A DNA stretch of 33,447 nucleotides from Terriglobia bacterium (GCA_020073205.1 JAIQFR010000043.1:1-33447); one strand, 5' to 3'; positions 21,925 through 30,502 are shown, counted from the stretch's first letter. Notes: a model not told the origin generated them from the letters alone. A program made the numbers and translations.

Positions 21925-22152
21925 CTAATCGAGCCCTCTCTGAAAAAGCATCTGAGCGACCTTCGCGATTACACCAATAGTGATCGTGGCCACGAGGGCC
22001 ATCAGCCGCCAACCGCCGACGCCACTTACCATGCCCCAGATGCCAAACACCACGACGAGAAGCAGGCAGAGGTAGAAGACGCTCCTACTTATAAGCTCGC
22101 CGAGAGCGAGTCGGACCTCTTTGCCGCTTGCGATGTCCTGCAGTTTTTGATC
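21925..22152 (-). pseudogene. 3' part of IS-split two-helix membrane protein gene
   Basis: Minus-strand open frame from the IS junction (22152) to TAG (21927-21925). With the start at 249-247 it gives a 79-residue protein: a short polar N-terminus (VRDVDQKLQDIASGKEVRL), two membrane helices (SVFYLCLLLVVVFGIWGMV and LMALVATITIGVIAKVA), and a short polar tail. No start or ribosome binding site exists on this side, so the gene is broken in this arrangement. It was probably made together with the OLD nuclease, 50 bp upstream in the ancestral circle. Its function is unknown; a two-helix protein beside a defence nuclease suggests a membrane effector or anchor. Confidence 0.82.
22145..22152. repeat. 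8-bp target duplication, right inner copy
   Basis: TTTTGATC directly before the left terminal repeat of the complete IS; identical to 230-237. The outer flank of this IS (23526-23533, GTAAATAC) does not match it, as expected when the flank is chromosomal. Confidence 0.85.
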
Positions 22153-23525
22153 CGCTCTTGGACAGAATGTGTAGACCGTCGTGGATTCACGCTGCTCTCG
22201 CCAGTCGAGCCTGGGCAGTAGCCTTCTGAACCTTGAGGATCAGATACTCGTGGTCTCGGTACCCTCGCCCGCGTCGGATGATCGAGCGGATGTTCCCGTT
22301 GATCGCCTCGACGACTCCGAAGGGCACCTTGTGGTGGCAGTAGGCGAGGATCCCACCGAGATGGCGTTGAAGCGTTCCCGCGAGTTTCTTGAACGCCGGC
22401 AGGCGCTGCCAGCGCAGGCTCCGCACCCAGTCCTCGAAGAATCGACGGGCGGCACCCTCATAGGTGTAGCGCCACAGGCGCTCGATCTCTTCTTTGAGGT
22501 AGTAGGCCTTGAACAACCGCCGGTTCAGTGCGAAGGCCGCGTTGAGCAGTCCTCGCTTCTTGCGGGTCAGGTTCTTCCAGCGCGTCAGCAGCAGCCAGCG
22601 CTTGCCGCGCATGATCGCCCGCAGGTGACCCTGCTGGCGAAAGAACTCGGCTCGCCGCGTCTCGTCCACCGCGGCGTTGACGTGCTTCATGACGTGGAAC
22701 TTGTCGAAGACGATGGCCGCCTTGGGCAGGTGTTGCCGCAGACTTTGCAGGAACGGCTCCCACATGTCCACGCAAACCGCCCGAACCGATCGTCGGCGCC
22801 GCGGCGGCAGTCGTTCGACGAAGAAGCGGTCCAGGCTCTCCCGTTTGCGCTCCAATCCGGCCCAGATCGGCTCGCCGGCCTCCAAGTCCGAGGTCACGGT
22901 CACGCACTGGCCCTTGCGCCAGAAGAGCTCGTCCACTCCAAGCAACCGCAGGGGACGACGAGGGCGGTTGCGGCTCCACGCTTCAAGGGCCCGCTTGTCG
23001 ATGCGCCGAACCGTTTGCGGCGACAGGTCCCACTTCGGCGCCACCCGGTTGACGGCGGCGTCCTCGCAGTCCCGGGCCACCGCTTCGCTGAACCGCCGCG
23101 TGTAGGGATGCTTCCCCTCGAGGAAGTCGATCCGCTCCGAGCGGACGCCGCACCGGCGGCAGTACACGCGGTGGACTTCGATGATCACCCAGACTCTCCA
23201 CGTCCCCCAGGGCAAGTCCCGCACGCGCCGTTCGCGCACGCTGTGGATCCGCCGCTTGCCAACCCCACAGCCGTTGCAGATGCTCGCCGGTACCGAGCCA
23301 GCCTTCCGCACCCACAGCGTCACGTTCGACGTCTCCTCCTCGAAGCGGTGCTGGATCACCTTGTACCCCGGCAGGCGCAAGATCCGTCGTACGATGTCTT
23401 CGGGCATCCTCTTCGTGGCCTCCTCTCCCGTTTGCTAGACAGGAAAGGAGAACCCACGAGGGGGTGCCCTTCAAGTCAAGGCCGATGTCACCCCGGCTTC
23501 AATCCACGAATTCTGTCCAAGAGCG
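22153..23525 (-). mobile_element. Complete ISL3-family insertion sequence, 1373 bp
   Basis: Bounded by 16-bp perfect terminal inverted repeats, CGCTCTTGGACAGAAT at 22153-22168 and its complement at 23510-23525. A second block CGTGGATT is also shared near both ends, but lies about ten bases further in at the left end. It carries one transposase gene. Size, repeats, 8-bp duplication and transposase type all fit the ISL3 family. Confidence 0.95.
22187..23407 (-). CDS. ISL3-family transposase
   Basis: The 406-residue protein has an N-terminal zinc finger (CNGCG and YCRRCG, residues 42-83 or so), a helix-turn-helix, and a DDE catalytic core: D in LLGVDELFW, D in AVCVDMWEPF, and E in GVVEAINGNIRSIIRRGRGYRD, the hallmark ISL3 ending. 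It is full length and without visible damage. It would cut and rejoin DNA at the IS ends. ISL3 elements usually leave an 8-bp duplication, as here. Confidence 0.96.
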   Translation of the reverse strand: MPEDIVRRILRLPGYKVIQHRFEEETSNVTLWVRKAGSVPASICNGCGVGKRRIHSVRERRVRDLPWGTWRVWVIIEVHRVYCRRCGVRSERIDFLEGKHPYTRRFSEAVARDCEDAAVNRVAPKWDLSPQTVRRIDKRALEAWSRNRPRRPLRLLGVDELFWRKGQCVTVTSDLEAGEPIWAGLERKRESLDRFFVERLPPRRRRSVRAVCVDMWEPFLQSLRQHLPKAAIVFDKFHVMKHVNAAVDETRRAEFFRQQGHLRAIMRGKRWLLLTRWKNLTRKKRGLLNAAFALNRRLFKAYYLKEEIERLWRYTYEGAARRFFEDWVRSLRWQRLPAFKKLAGTLQRHLGGILAYCHHKVPFGVVEAINGNIRSIIRRGRGYRDHEYLILKVQKATAQARLARAA

Positions 23526-23681
23526 GTAAATACTAGGGCAGCGGGTGCTCACCCGTCGAGGCGGCTCGGTCCGTGCCGGCGCGGTGACGCTCGGAGCGAC
23601 TGTGTAGGGGACTTCGAATCAGGACGCCGCGCTCGTGTTCCGGGCGGACGTCGGGGCCGAGCGCCCGCGAGGGGAGAGCGC

Positions 23682-24503
23682 GTGATCCTTACGCACTCGA
23701 CGCATCCGGGGTGGCTTTCGAACGCCTATCTCGTCGCCGATGGCGAGCGCGGTGCCGCGATCGCGGTGGACACCGGCGCCCCCCTCGGACCCCTTTTCGA
23801 CGCCATCGAATCTCACCGTCTCGACCTGGCGGCGATCCTCACGACCCACCGGCACGTCGATCACGTCGCGGGGCATCCCGAGCTGGCGCGCCGAACGGGG
23901 GTGGGGATCTATGCCCTGAGAGGCGAGGCGGAGCACGTGCCGAACGCGATTCCCGTGGATGACGGGGAGTCCCTCGAGTGGGGCGGGATCCACGTGAAGG
24001 TGATGGGCCTGCCCGGGCACACAGGTCACCATGCGGGCTATCTCGTGGACGGCGTCGGACTGTTCAGCGGCGACTGCCTGTTCGCCGGTTCCGTCGGCGG
24101 GTGCTCGAGCCCGTCGGCCGGCTCCTTCGAGGAACTCCGCCGCTCGATCGTGGAATGCGTCCTCGCCCTTCCCGACGATACCCCGATCTACCCGGGGCAC
24201 GCGGGGGCCACCACGGTCGGCCGCGAGCGGACCACGAATCCGTTCATAAGGGTGATGACCGGACTGGACGCCGCGGGCACGGGACCGTGCGTCGCGCTCG
24301 GCCGGCCGGCTCGCCTCCTCGTGCTCGCCCGCGACTACGACGGAAGCACGAAGGCTTGGGTCCGGTTCCTCGACACGGACTCCGACCTGATCCTGTCGGG
24401 ACGCCGCGTCGAGGTCCACGTGGGCCTTCCCGGGGGCCGTGACACGACGCCCCCCGGCCCGCGCGGAACACCTCCCGGGCCTCCCGAGGTTTCGACCGGC
24501 TAG
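23682..24503 (+). CDS. Metallo-beta-lactamase-fold hydrolase
   Basis: The 273-residue protein has the metal motif THRHVDHVAG (HxHxDH), a downstream GHTGHHAGYL histidine, FSGDCLFAGSVGG aspartate and YPGHAG histidine, in the glyoxalase II-like order. The last 70 residues form an added beta-type domain and a Pro/Gly-rich tail. GTG 23682 follows GGGGAG. It is the first gene on the chromosomal side of the IS. Substrate unknown; thioester hydrolysis is the family norm. Confidence 0.88.
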   Translation: MILTHSTHPGWLSNAYLVADGERGAAIAVDTGAPLGPLFDAIESHRLDLAAILTTHRHVDHVAGHPELARRTGVGIYALRGEAEHVPNAIPVDDGESLEWGGIHVKVMGLPGHTGHHAGYLVDGVGLFSGDCLFAGSVGGCSSPSAGSFEELRRSIVECVLALPDDTPIYPGHAGATTVGRERTTNPFIRVMTGLDAAGTGPCVALGRPARLLVLARDYDGSTKAWVRFLDTDSDLILSGRRVEVHVGLPGGRDTTPPGPRGTPPGPPEVSTG

Positions 24504-24512
24504 CCTGCCGCC

Positions 24513-25409
24513 TCATACCCGCGTTCGGGGTGGTGACGTTCGTAAGGCCTGCGCCCTCTTCACGGAGCGCCCGAGCCACGCCGCGAATTCCTCCGGCGAA
24601 AGGTACCCCGTCCGCCGCCCGATTTCGTGCCCATCGGGACTCACGACCACGAGCGTCGGATAGGCCGTCACCCTGAAGCGCTCCGCGACCTCCGTGCCGC
24701 GATACCCGGATCGGGGCTCGGTGTCCTCGCTGTCCACCCTCACAGCGACGATCTCCGAGAGCTTCCGCGCGACCCCGGCGTCGCGGAAGGTCGTCTGCTC
24801 CATCATCTTGCACGGACCGCACCAGGTCGCGTAGAAATCGATGAACATCGGCTTGCCCGTCATCTTCGCGCGGTCGAGGCCGGACCCGAAGTCGAGCCAG
24901 GTCAATCTCGAGGCAACGGGGGCCGCCTGAACGGCGTCGTCGTGCCGCTCCTCCTCGGCGGGGGCGGCGATCGGCTGCCGGCGAAACGTCGGCACCCCCG
25001 CGGCGACCAGCAGCGCCAGCGCGGCGAGGGTGACCCACCCCAGCACCCGCCCGGTCCGCCGCCACGGGCGCCTCCCCGCTTCGAGACCCCGCGTCGGGTC
25101 GCCGGTCGGCGCGACCAAGAGCAGGAGCAGCGTGGTCAGGGCTCCCAGGACCACCGCGTAGTCCGTCGCCTGCTCGCGGCCGGCCACGAGGAGAGTTCCC
25201 GCAACCGCCAGGAGCAGGGCGAATACGACCCCCGCCCAACGCGCCCAGGATTGCCGAAGGACGAGTCCGGCGGCCAGCGCGACCGCAATGCAGCCGACGC
25301 ACAGGCCCACCAGCCGCACGGGCCCCCACGGCGCCGGCGGAAGGCCGGACGCCGCCCAGACTGCCACTGCGGCGAAGTAGATGGCTCCTAGAACGACACC
25401 GAAGGGCAC
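24513..25409 (-). CDS. Membrane-anchored thioredoxin-fold protein
   Basis: About 298 residues: four hydrophobic segments in the first 140 residues, then an extracytoplasmic thioredoxin domain with the active site YATWCGPCKMM and the cis-proline TAYPTLVVV. The domain order resembles the C-terminal part of DsbD-type reductases but lacks the full electron-transfer membrane domain. It probably reduces or isomerises disulfides outside the cytoplasm. I prefer GTG 25409 (after GAGGT) to an in-frame TTG at 25430. It converges on the hydrolase gene with only nine bases between. Confidence 0.86.
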   Translation of the reverse strand: MPFGVVLGAIYFAAVAVWAASGLPPAPWGPVRLVGLCVGCIAVALAAGLVLRQSWARWAGVVFALLLAVAGTLLVAGREQATDYAVVLGALTTLLLLLVAPTGDPTRGLEAGRRPWRRTGRVLGWVTLAALALLVAAGVPTFRRQPIAAPAEEERHDDAVQAAPVASRLTWLDFGSGLDRAKMTGKPMFIDFYATWCGPCKMMEQTTFRDAGVARKLSEIVAVRVDSEDTEPRSGYRGTEVAERFRVTAYPTLVVVSPDGHEIGRRTGYLSPEEFAAWLGRSVKRAQALRTSPPRTRV

Positions 25410-25525
25410 GGCGGAGACCTCGTGGAGCAAGCTACTTATCTACCCCAGAGGCGCTTCCCCCGCAAGCATCGGGGCGGGCCGCGCGCCCGAGGAGACGCAC
25501 GGCCCGCCCCGGAGTGGTTCTCGCG

Positions 25526-26584
25526 TCACGCCGAAGCCCGAGCGAGCTTCGCCCTCGGTGGGGCCGGCGCGGGCGGCGCCGGAGCGGCCGGTGGCGCGGG
25601 AGCGGCGGGCGGTGCCGGACGGGCGGGCGGCGCCTCGCATCGTGCGAGTGGCCCGCCGGACTCCTCCTTCTCCGGCTCCGGGATCGTGGCCTTGACGTGC
25701 ATGGACCGCCGCTCTCTCACGATCTCGAGGTCCACCGTCTTGCCTTCCTTGTCGGACAGCGCCTCGATCAGATCGCCGGTCTCCTCGATCGAATCTCCGT
25801 CCACCGCGACGATCAGGTCGCCGACGCGGATCCCGGCCTTCTCCGCGGGGGTGCCGGACAGAACCCTGCCCACCAGCACGCCGGCCTCGCGGCTGCCTCC
25901 GAGGAACTCGCGGAGGTCGGGAGTGGTCTCCACCAGCTCGACGCCGAGCCGCGGTTTGCCGAAGCCTCCGAAAACCTTGAAGCCGTACCCCCCGCCGGCG
26001 CGCGGTGTCGCGTGGAGCATCCTCAGGTTCTTTCGGAGCTCCCCCATGTGATCGCGCAGGTCGCGTTGATCGAGATCGAGCTTCTCGAGGTCGGGCAGCT
26101 GGATGTCCTCTTCGCCTCCGCCGGGCAGCTCGACGACCACGTGATGCTCTCGGCGCTCCCCGATCTCGACCGTCACGGTCTCCTTCTTCCCGTCGCGAAG
26201 CACGGTGACCGGGACCTTGTCGCCCGCCTTCGACGCGTGAATCCGCTTCGTGAGGCTGACCGGGCCGCGGATCACCGCGTCGCCGAATCCGACGACGACG
26301 TCGTCGACCCTGAGCCCCGCCTTCTCGGCGGGCGAATCCGAGATCACCTCGACGATCTTCGCCCCGCGCTCGGCGTCCGGGGTCCCTTCGCTCTCCGAGT
26401 CGTCACTGAGCCCGACGCCGAGGTAGGGGGTCTTTTCGCCCTTGCTCGATTCGGTCGCGCTGATTCGAATGGCGTGTCTCTCGGCCTTCTTTCCGCCCTC
26501 ATCCCCCGCGATCGCAGGCGGAACGACGAGCGCCGCGAGCCCCCATGCCGCCGTCAACGTCAAGCAGGTCAGATTCCGGTTCAT
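25526..26584 (-). CDS. Secreted protein with two PDZ domains
   Basis: The 352-residue protein has a signal peptide (MNRNLTCLTLTAAWGLAALVVPPAIAG), PDZ domain 1 (PYLGVGLSDD to about VEIGERR) with GLRVDDVVVGFGD, a charged helical linker, PDZ domain 2 (PRLGVELVETTPDL through GIRVGDLIVAVDGDSIEE), and a Pro/Ala-rich tail. There is no serine-protease domain as in HtrA/DegP, so it is a scaffold or substrate-binding protein of the envelope. ATG 26584 follows GGAGGAAGG and is preferred over an ATG seven codons upstream. Confidence 0.9.
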   Translation of the reverse strand: MNRNLTCLTLTAAWGLAALVVPPAIAGDEGGKKAERHAIRISATESSKGEKTPYLGVGLSDDSESEGTPDAERGAKIVEVISDSPAEKAGLRVDDVVVGFGDAVIRGPVSLTKRIHASKAGDKVPVTVLRDGKKETVTVEIGERREHHVVVELPGGGEEDIQLPDLEKLDLDQRDLRDHMGELRKNLRMLHATPRAGGGYGFKVFGGFGKPRLGVELVETTPDLREFLGGSREAGVLVGRVLSGTPAEKAGIRVGDLIVAVDGDSIEETGDLIEALSDKEGKTVDLEIVRERRSMHVKATIPEPEKEESGGPLARCEAPPARPAPPAAPAPPAAPAPPAPAPPRAKLARASA

Positions 26585-26919
26585 CGGTCCTTCCTCCATT
26601 CCCATCGGATGTCGAACGGTACTACGCGCGAAGCCCTCTGCCGGACGAAACGGGCTCGGTTCTCCCGGCCAGCGGGCCTCCCACCCCGGAAACCCTCGTC
26701 GCGCGCGGGCTTGCCCTTCGCCTCACCCCGGCGCCAGATTCCACCCGCGGCCGATCTTTGGCGCGAGGTCCGGGCCCGGAGCCGCTCGGGAATCGCGTGG
26801 ACGGCCGGGAGTCGAGCCGGTCCCCTCCCGAACGCCTCCGAGAGACAGCGGAGCACGGCGAGACGCGGCGCCGTCGCGGCCCGAGCCCTCGCGCAGACGC
26901 TCCGCCGAAGGAGACCGCG
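26585..26919. other. 335-bp divergent intergenic region
   Basis: Separates the PDZ gene from the Cys-rich gene. Open frames cross it, but they are expected at this GC content. I see no gene, RNA or repeat. It should contain the two divergent promoters. Confidence 0.5.
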
Positions 26920-27630
26920 ATGATGAGAGAGCGCCGGTCAGCACGATCGTCGGCCCAAGGACTCGTGCTCCTCGCCTTCCTGCTCGCAGCCGGCTCGGCC
27001 CGGGCGGAGCCGCCGCGCGATTCGCGGCCGGAGGGGGCGTTGGAGGTGCGGATGGAGAACGACTGCCTCGGCTTCTTCGGCACGCTCAAGCGGGGCGGCG
27101 TGAAGATCGCGTTCGAAAGCCGGGTCACAACCGTCGGCGCGGAGTCGCGGATCCTCTCCGCGTCAGGCGAGGTACTCACCGAGGTGATCGTGGACGAGTC
27201 GGCGGGGATCTTCGAGTACCGCGCGGGAGGCGTCCTCCTCTCGAACGACACGACCGACGACGAGTCGGTGCGCGCCATGGGCACGTTCGCCGGGGAGGAG
27301 GCCGCTCTCGCGGCGGAGCATCTCTGGCCCGCTCTCACGAAGAGGGGATACGACCCGGAGTCCCGCGCGATGGCGGCCCTGGCGGCGAATCTCACCGGGT
27401 ACGCGATGGTGCCGCGCGCGGGCCCGGGAATCGACAGCAAGGCGGGCTGCATGGGCTGCTGCGGGCCGTCCTGCTGGGGATGCACAGGGTGCTATACCAG
27501 CGCATGCCTCGCTCACGATCTCTGCGTCATGACGTTCGGGTACACCAGCTCGCAGTGCAACCGTCTGCTCGTCCTCGCGGCGCTCTCGGCTTGGTGCTGT
27601 CGCGACGTCAATCTCGGCTCCCTCTGCTGA
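26920..27630 (+). CDS. Secreted Cys-rich protein with PLA2-like CxxHDxC motif
   Basis: A 236-residue protein from ATG 26920 (after GAAGGAG) with a signal peptide (QGLVLLAFLLAAGSARA). The middle shows no motif I know. The last 60 residues are packed with cysteines: CMGCCGPSCWGCTGC, then ACLAHDLCV and, at the end, WCCRDVNLGSLC. The CxxHDxC string is the catalytic signature of secreted phospholipase A2, where the His-Asp pair activates water. The calcium-loop signature is not clear, so lipase activity is inference; it may alternatively be a bacteriocin-like or structural domain. Confidence 0.7.
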   Translation: MMRERRSARSSAQGLVLLAFLLAAGSARAEPPRDSRPEGALEVRMENDCLGFFGTLKRGGVKIAFESRVTTVGAESRILSASGEVLTEVIVDESAGIFEYRAGGVLLSNDTTDDESVRAMGTFAGEEAALAAEHLWPALTKRGYDPESRAMAALAANLTGYAMVPRAGPGIDSKAGCMGCCGPSCWGCTGCYTSACLAHDLCVMTFGYTSSQCNRLLVLAALSAWCCRDVNLGSLC

Positions 27631-27671
27631 CGGCACTCGTCGGCGCGTATACTTCGGCAGGAGGTGCGCTC

Positions 27672-28025
27672 ATGGAGGACCATCCGGGCCACCGGGCTCC
27701 GCTCGTCGCGGCGGTAGCTTTTGGCACGATCCTCGGGCTCGTCCAGCTCGGGCTCTTCTTCACCGACTCGCCCGTCGGCATCACGGTCACGCAACGGGTC
27801 CTCGCGGCGGCGCTGCTCGGTGCGGCCTCCGGCGTCCTGCTCGGCCGACTGAGACCCGGGGCCTGGCTGCCGCTCTCCCTGCTGGCGGCGTGGGGGGCGA
27901 TCGTCATGGGCGGCGCGTACGGTCTGATGAAGACCGAGGGATGGCCGGCGGTGCTCGTCATCCCCGCGGGTCTCGCGGCGCTCGGCGGCCGCGCAGGCGC
28001 AGGCTGGGCCCGGCTGCGATCCTGA
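27672..28025 (+). CDS. Small integral membrane protein
   Basis: 117 residues with about four hydrophobic segments (LVAAVAFGTILGLVQLGLFF, VLAAALLGAASGVLLG, LSLLAAWGAIVMGGAYGL, and LVIPAGLAAL). ATG 27672 follows AGGAGGTG. It lies 41 bp after the Cys-rich gene, so may be in one operon. Function unknown. Confidence 0.7.
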   Translation: MEDHPGHRAPLVAAVAFGTILGLVQLGLFFTDSPVGITVTQRVLAAALLGAASGVLLGRLRPGAWLPLSLLAAWGAIVMGGAYGLMKTEGWPAVLVIPAGLAALGGRAGAGWARLRS

Positions 28026-28100
28026 GGTTCGGGGCGGTCCCCGTTCGCACGATCGCCGCCGGGTCCGGCGATTCAGGCCGGACCTCCGTGGCTGTCCGGG

Positions 28101-28592
28101 TCAGAGATCGAATGCGGCGTCGCCGCGCGCGAGCACCTTCCCGGTGTCCGAGAACGCCTCCACCTTCCAGACGTAGCTCCCTCCCTTGACGAGCCGGTTC
28201 ACCTCGTCCGGGTTCAGCGCGACGCTGGGATTCACCGGCGCGCGCTGGAGCAGGGCCGAACCGGCGCCCTTTCCGGACAGGACGAAGGAGTAGTACTTCG
28301 TCCCCGAGATCGTCTCCCATCGGAACTTCGTCGGCGTGTTCCCCAGCCGCCCCGGGTGGGGCTCCAGCAACTCGATCTGCATCACGACCGGACCGGTGGG
28401 CTTGACCTGCTTCTTCTCCGTCATGAAGAGATACGTGATGCCCGCGCCGACGATGACGACGAGCACGAGGACGGTGACGATCAGCGTCGGGTTGTGACGC
28501 CAGCTGGACGCTTCGAGCTCTTCCATGTCGTGCTCGAATCGGTCCTCCGACGACTCGCCCGGCCGGGCAGCCGTGGTCTTCTCGTCCGGCAT
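28101..28592 (-). CDS. Single-pass membrane protein with beta-type extracellular domain
   Basis: The 163-residue protein has an acidic cytoplasmic N-terminus (EDRFEHDMEELEASS), one membrane helix (LIVTVLVLVVIVGAGITYLF), and an outside domain of about 90 residues with strand-like spacing (FRWETISGTKYYSFVL, GGSYVWKVEAFSDTG) reminiscent of fibronectin-type folds. ATG 28592 sits after AAGGAGG. Role unknown; perhaps a cell-surface adaptor. Confidence 0.65.
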   Translation of the reverse strand: MPDEKTTAARPGESSEDRFEHDMEELEASSWRHNPTLIVTVLVLVVIVGAGITYLFMTEKKQVKPTGPVVMQIELLEPHPGRLGNTPTKFRWETISGTKYYSFVLSGKGAGSALLQRAPVNPSVALNPDEVNRLVKGGSYVWKVEAFSDTGKVLARGDAAFDL

Positions 28593-28749
28593 GGATGCCT
28601 CCTTCCCTGGGCTCCGTCTCCCTCTCGGGAACGGCGCCCCCCGGAAGGGAGGCGGAGCTCGCACCTATCCTCGCGCTTTCCGGTTGCGGATACAAGAGCC
28701 GAACCGGCGTAGGATGGGAGGTCTCGACCGTTATCCGAGGGCCTTCCCC

Positions 28750-30450
28750 ATGCGCAGAGTCGTCGCCTTCCTTCTGCTCCTTCCCCTCGTCCCGACGGGT
28801 CCCGCGGCGGCCGACCGCCCGGACGGACGGATGTTCGCGACGCGCTCCATCGTGTACGCGCGTCACGGCATGGTGGCGGCCGCCCACCCGCTCGCGGTCG
28901 AGATCGGCCTCGACGTCCTGAAGAAGGGGGGGACGGCCGTCGACGCCGCGATCGCGGTCAACGCCGCACTCGGATTCCTGGAGCCGGTCTCGTCGGGGAT
29001 CGGCGGCGACCTTTTCGCGATCGTCTGGGACGCGAAGACGAAAAAGTTTTACGGCCTGAACGCCTCCGGACGGTCCCCGCTCGCGTTGACCGCGGACAAG
29101 GTGCCTCCCGAGCCGGACGGGACGATCCCGCTCTACTCTCCCTACGCGTGGACGGTGCCCGGGTGCGTCGACGGATGGTTCGAGCTGCACGCGAGGTTCG
29201 GACGCATGCCCATGAAGGAAATCCTCGCTCCGGCCATCCGGTCGGCGCGGGAGGGGGAGCCGGTGCCCCAGGGAATCGCCGCGGCGTGGGAGCGCGGCGG
29301 GAGGGCGTTCCGGGACAAGCCGGACTTCGCTGCGACGTTCCTCCCGGGAGGAAAGGCGCCGCACGAGGGAGAGGTGTTCCGGAATCCGGACCTGGCTCGG
29401 GCCTACGAGGCGATCGCGGACCGGGGCCGCGACGCGTACTACCGCGGGCCGATCGCCGAGGCGATCGTCGCCCTGTCGCGCCGCGTCGGGGGGTTTTTCG
29501 CCCCCGACGACTTCGCGTCGCATCGATCCGAGTGGGTCGAGCCGGTTTCCACCTCGTACCGCGGCGTCGTGCTGTCCGAACTGCCTCCGAACGGCCAGGG
29601 GATCTCGGCCCTGGAGTTGCTGAACATCCTGGAGGGCTTCGACCTGAAAGGGATGGGCCGGGGCTCCGCGACGTTCTGGCACACGATGGTGGAGGCGAAG
29701 AAGCTCGCCTTCGAAGACCGCGCGAGGTACATCGCCGATCCCGCGTTCGCCAAGGTGCCCGTCGACGGGCTGGTGTCGAAGGACTATGCCAGGTCACAGG
29801 CGAAGCGGATCGATCCGGTCCGGGCCGCGGCGCGGCTCGACTTCGGGCATCCTCCGCTCGCCGGCGGCGACACGACCTACCTCGCGGTGGCCGACTCCGA
29901 GGGGAACATGGTGTCGCTCATCCAGAGCAACTACACCGGGTTCGGCTCCGGGTACGTCGTCGAGGGGTGGGGCTTCGGGATTCAGGACCGCGGAGGGCTG
30001 TTCAGCCTCAAGCCCGGCTCGCCGAACCTCCTCGAGCCCGGCAAACGCCCGTTCCACACCATCGTCCCTGCCTTCCTCACGCGGGACGGGAAGCCCTGGA
30101 TCGCCTTCGGGGTGATGGGGGGCGACATGCAGCCGCAGGGGCACGCTCAGGTCGTCGTGAACCTGCTGGACTTCGGGATGAATCTCCAGGAGGCCGGCGA
30201 CGCGGCGCGCTTCTACCACACCGGGTCCAGCGAGCCGACCGGGACCCTCATGACGACGGGGGGGATCCTCTACCTGGAGAGCGGCGTGCCGGCCGAGGTG
30301 CGCCGCGACCTGGTCCAGATGGGGCACAGGGTCGCCGACACCAACCCCGCGGCGTTCGGCGGGTACCAGGCGGTCGCGATCGACCCGGTCACCGGGGTCT
30401 ACGCAGGCGCCAGCGAGTCTCGAAAGGACGGCTGCGCGATGGGGTACTGA
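28750..30450 (+). CDS. ggt: Gamma-glutamyltransferase
   Basis: A 566-residue proenzyme with a signal peptide (VVAFLLLLPLVPTGPAAA). The large-subunit part has GMVAAAHPLAVEIGLDVLKKGG, AIAVNAALGFLEPVSSGIGGD and the WTVPGCVDGWFELH region. The self-cleavage site is at the Thr in GGDTTYLAV, followed by the catalytic pocket SLIQSNYTGFGSGYV. It cleaves glutathione and other gamma-glutamyl compounds outside the cytoplasm. ATG 28750 follows GAGGG. Downstream genes are convergent. Confidence 0.95.
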   Translation: MRRVVAFLLLLPLVPTGPAAADRPDGRMFATRSIVYARHGMVAAAHPLAVEIGLDVLKKGGTAVDAAIAVNAALGFLEPVSSGIGGDLFAIVWDAKTKKFYGLNASGRSPLALTADKVPPEPDGTIPLYSPYAWTVPGCVDGWFELHARFGRMPMKEILAPAIRSAREGEPVPQGIAAAWERGGRAFRDKPDFAATFLPGGKAPHEGEVFRNPDLARAYEAIADRGRDAYYRGPIAEAIVALSRRVGGFFAPDDFASHRSEWVEPVSTSYRGVVLSELPPNGQGISALELLNILEGFDLKGMGRGSATFWHTMVEAKKLAFEDRARYIADPAFAKVPVDGLVSKDYARSQAKRIDPVRAAARLDFGHPPLAGGDTTYLAVADSEGNMVSLIQSNYTGFGSGYVVEGWGFGIQDRGGLFSLKPGSPNLLEPGKRPFHTIVPAFLTRDGKPWIAFGVMGGDMQPQGHAQVVVNLLDFGMNLQEAGDAARFYHTGSSEPTGTLMTTGGILYLESGVPAEVRRDLVQMGHRVADTNPAAFGGYQAVAIDPVTGVYAGASESRKDGCAMGY

Positions 30451-30502
30451 TCGTCGGCAACGCGGCTCCGCCGAGGTCCCGGCGAAAGGAGGCGGAGCGG
30501 CT

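Larger units (their letters stand above)
230..22152. mobile_element. Linearised plasmid bounded by two direct IS copies
   Basis: The segment carries its own partition genes (10639-12362), iteron origin (12387-12590), replication initiator (12602-14194), SSB and primase (8201-9981), plus transfer-like genes (14524-18985). It is bordered internally by the octamer TTTTGATC at both ends. When the two ends are joined at one octamer, a gene of 79 codons with a GGAGG ribosome binding site is restored. The predicted IS-free circle is 21,915 bp (230-22144); with one IS copy and the duplicated octamer it would be 23,296 bp. Base composition is visibly less GC-rich than in the chromosomal part after 23526. 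Whether the fusion to the chromosome exists in cells or arose in assembly through the shared IS cannot be decided from this sequence. Confidence 0.88.

Noticed and set aside
230-22152. Composite transposon interpretation (IS-cargo-IS moving as a unit)
   Set aside because: A composite transposon would have its duplication outside the IS pair. Here the octamer is on the inside, and the cargo contains a complete replicon with a gene that closes only as a circle.
22181-23536. 451-codon plus-strand open frame across the IS
   Set aside because: It is antisense to the ISL3 transposase, whose catalytic motifs are clear. Long antisense frames are expected at this GC content.
26442-28025. Very long overlapping frames around the PDZ and Cys-rich genes
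   Set aside because: They cover several better-supported genes with signal peptides and ribosome binding sites; at about 70% GC, stop codons are scarce in shadow frames.
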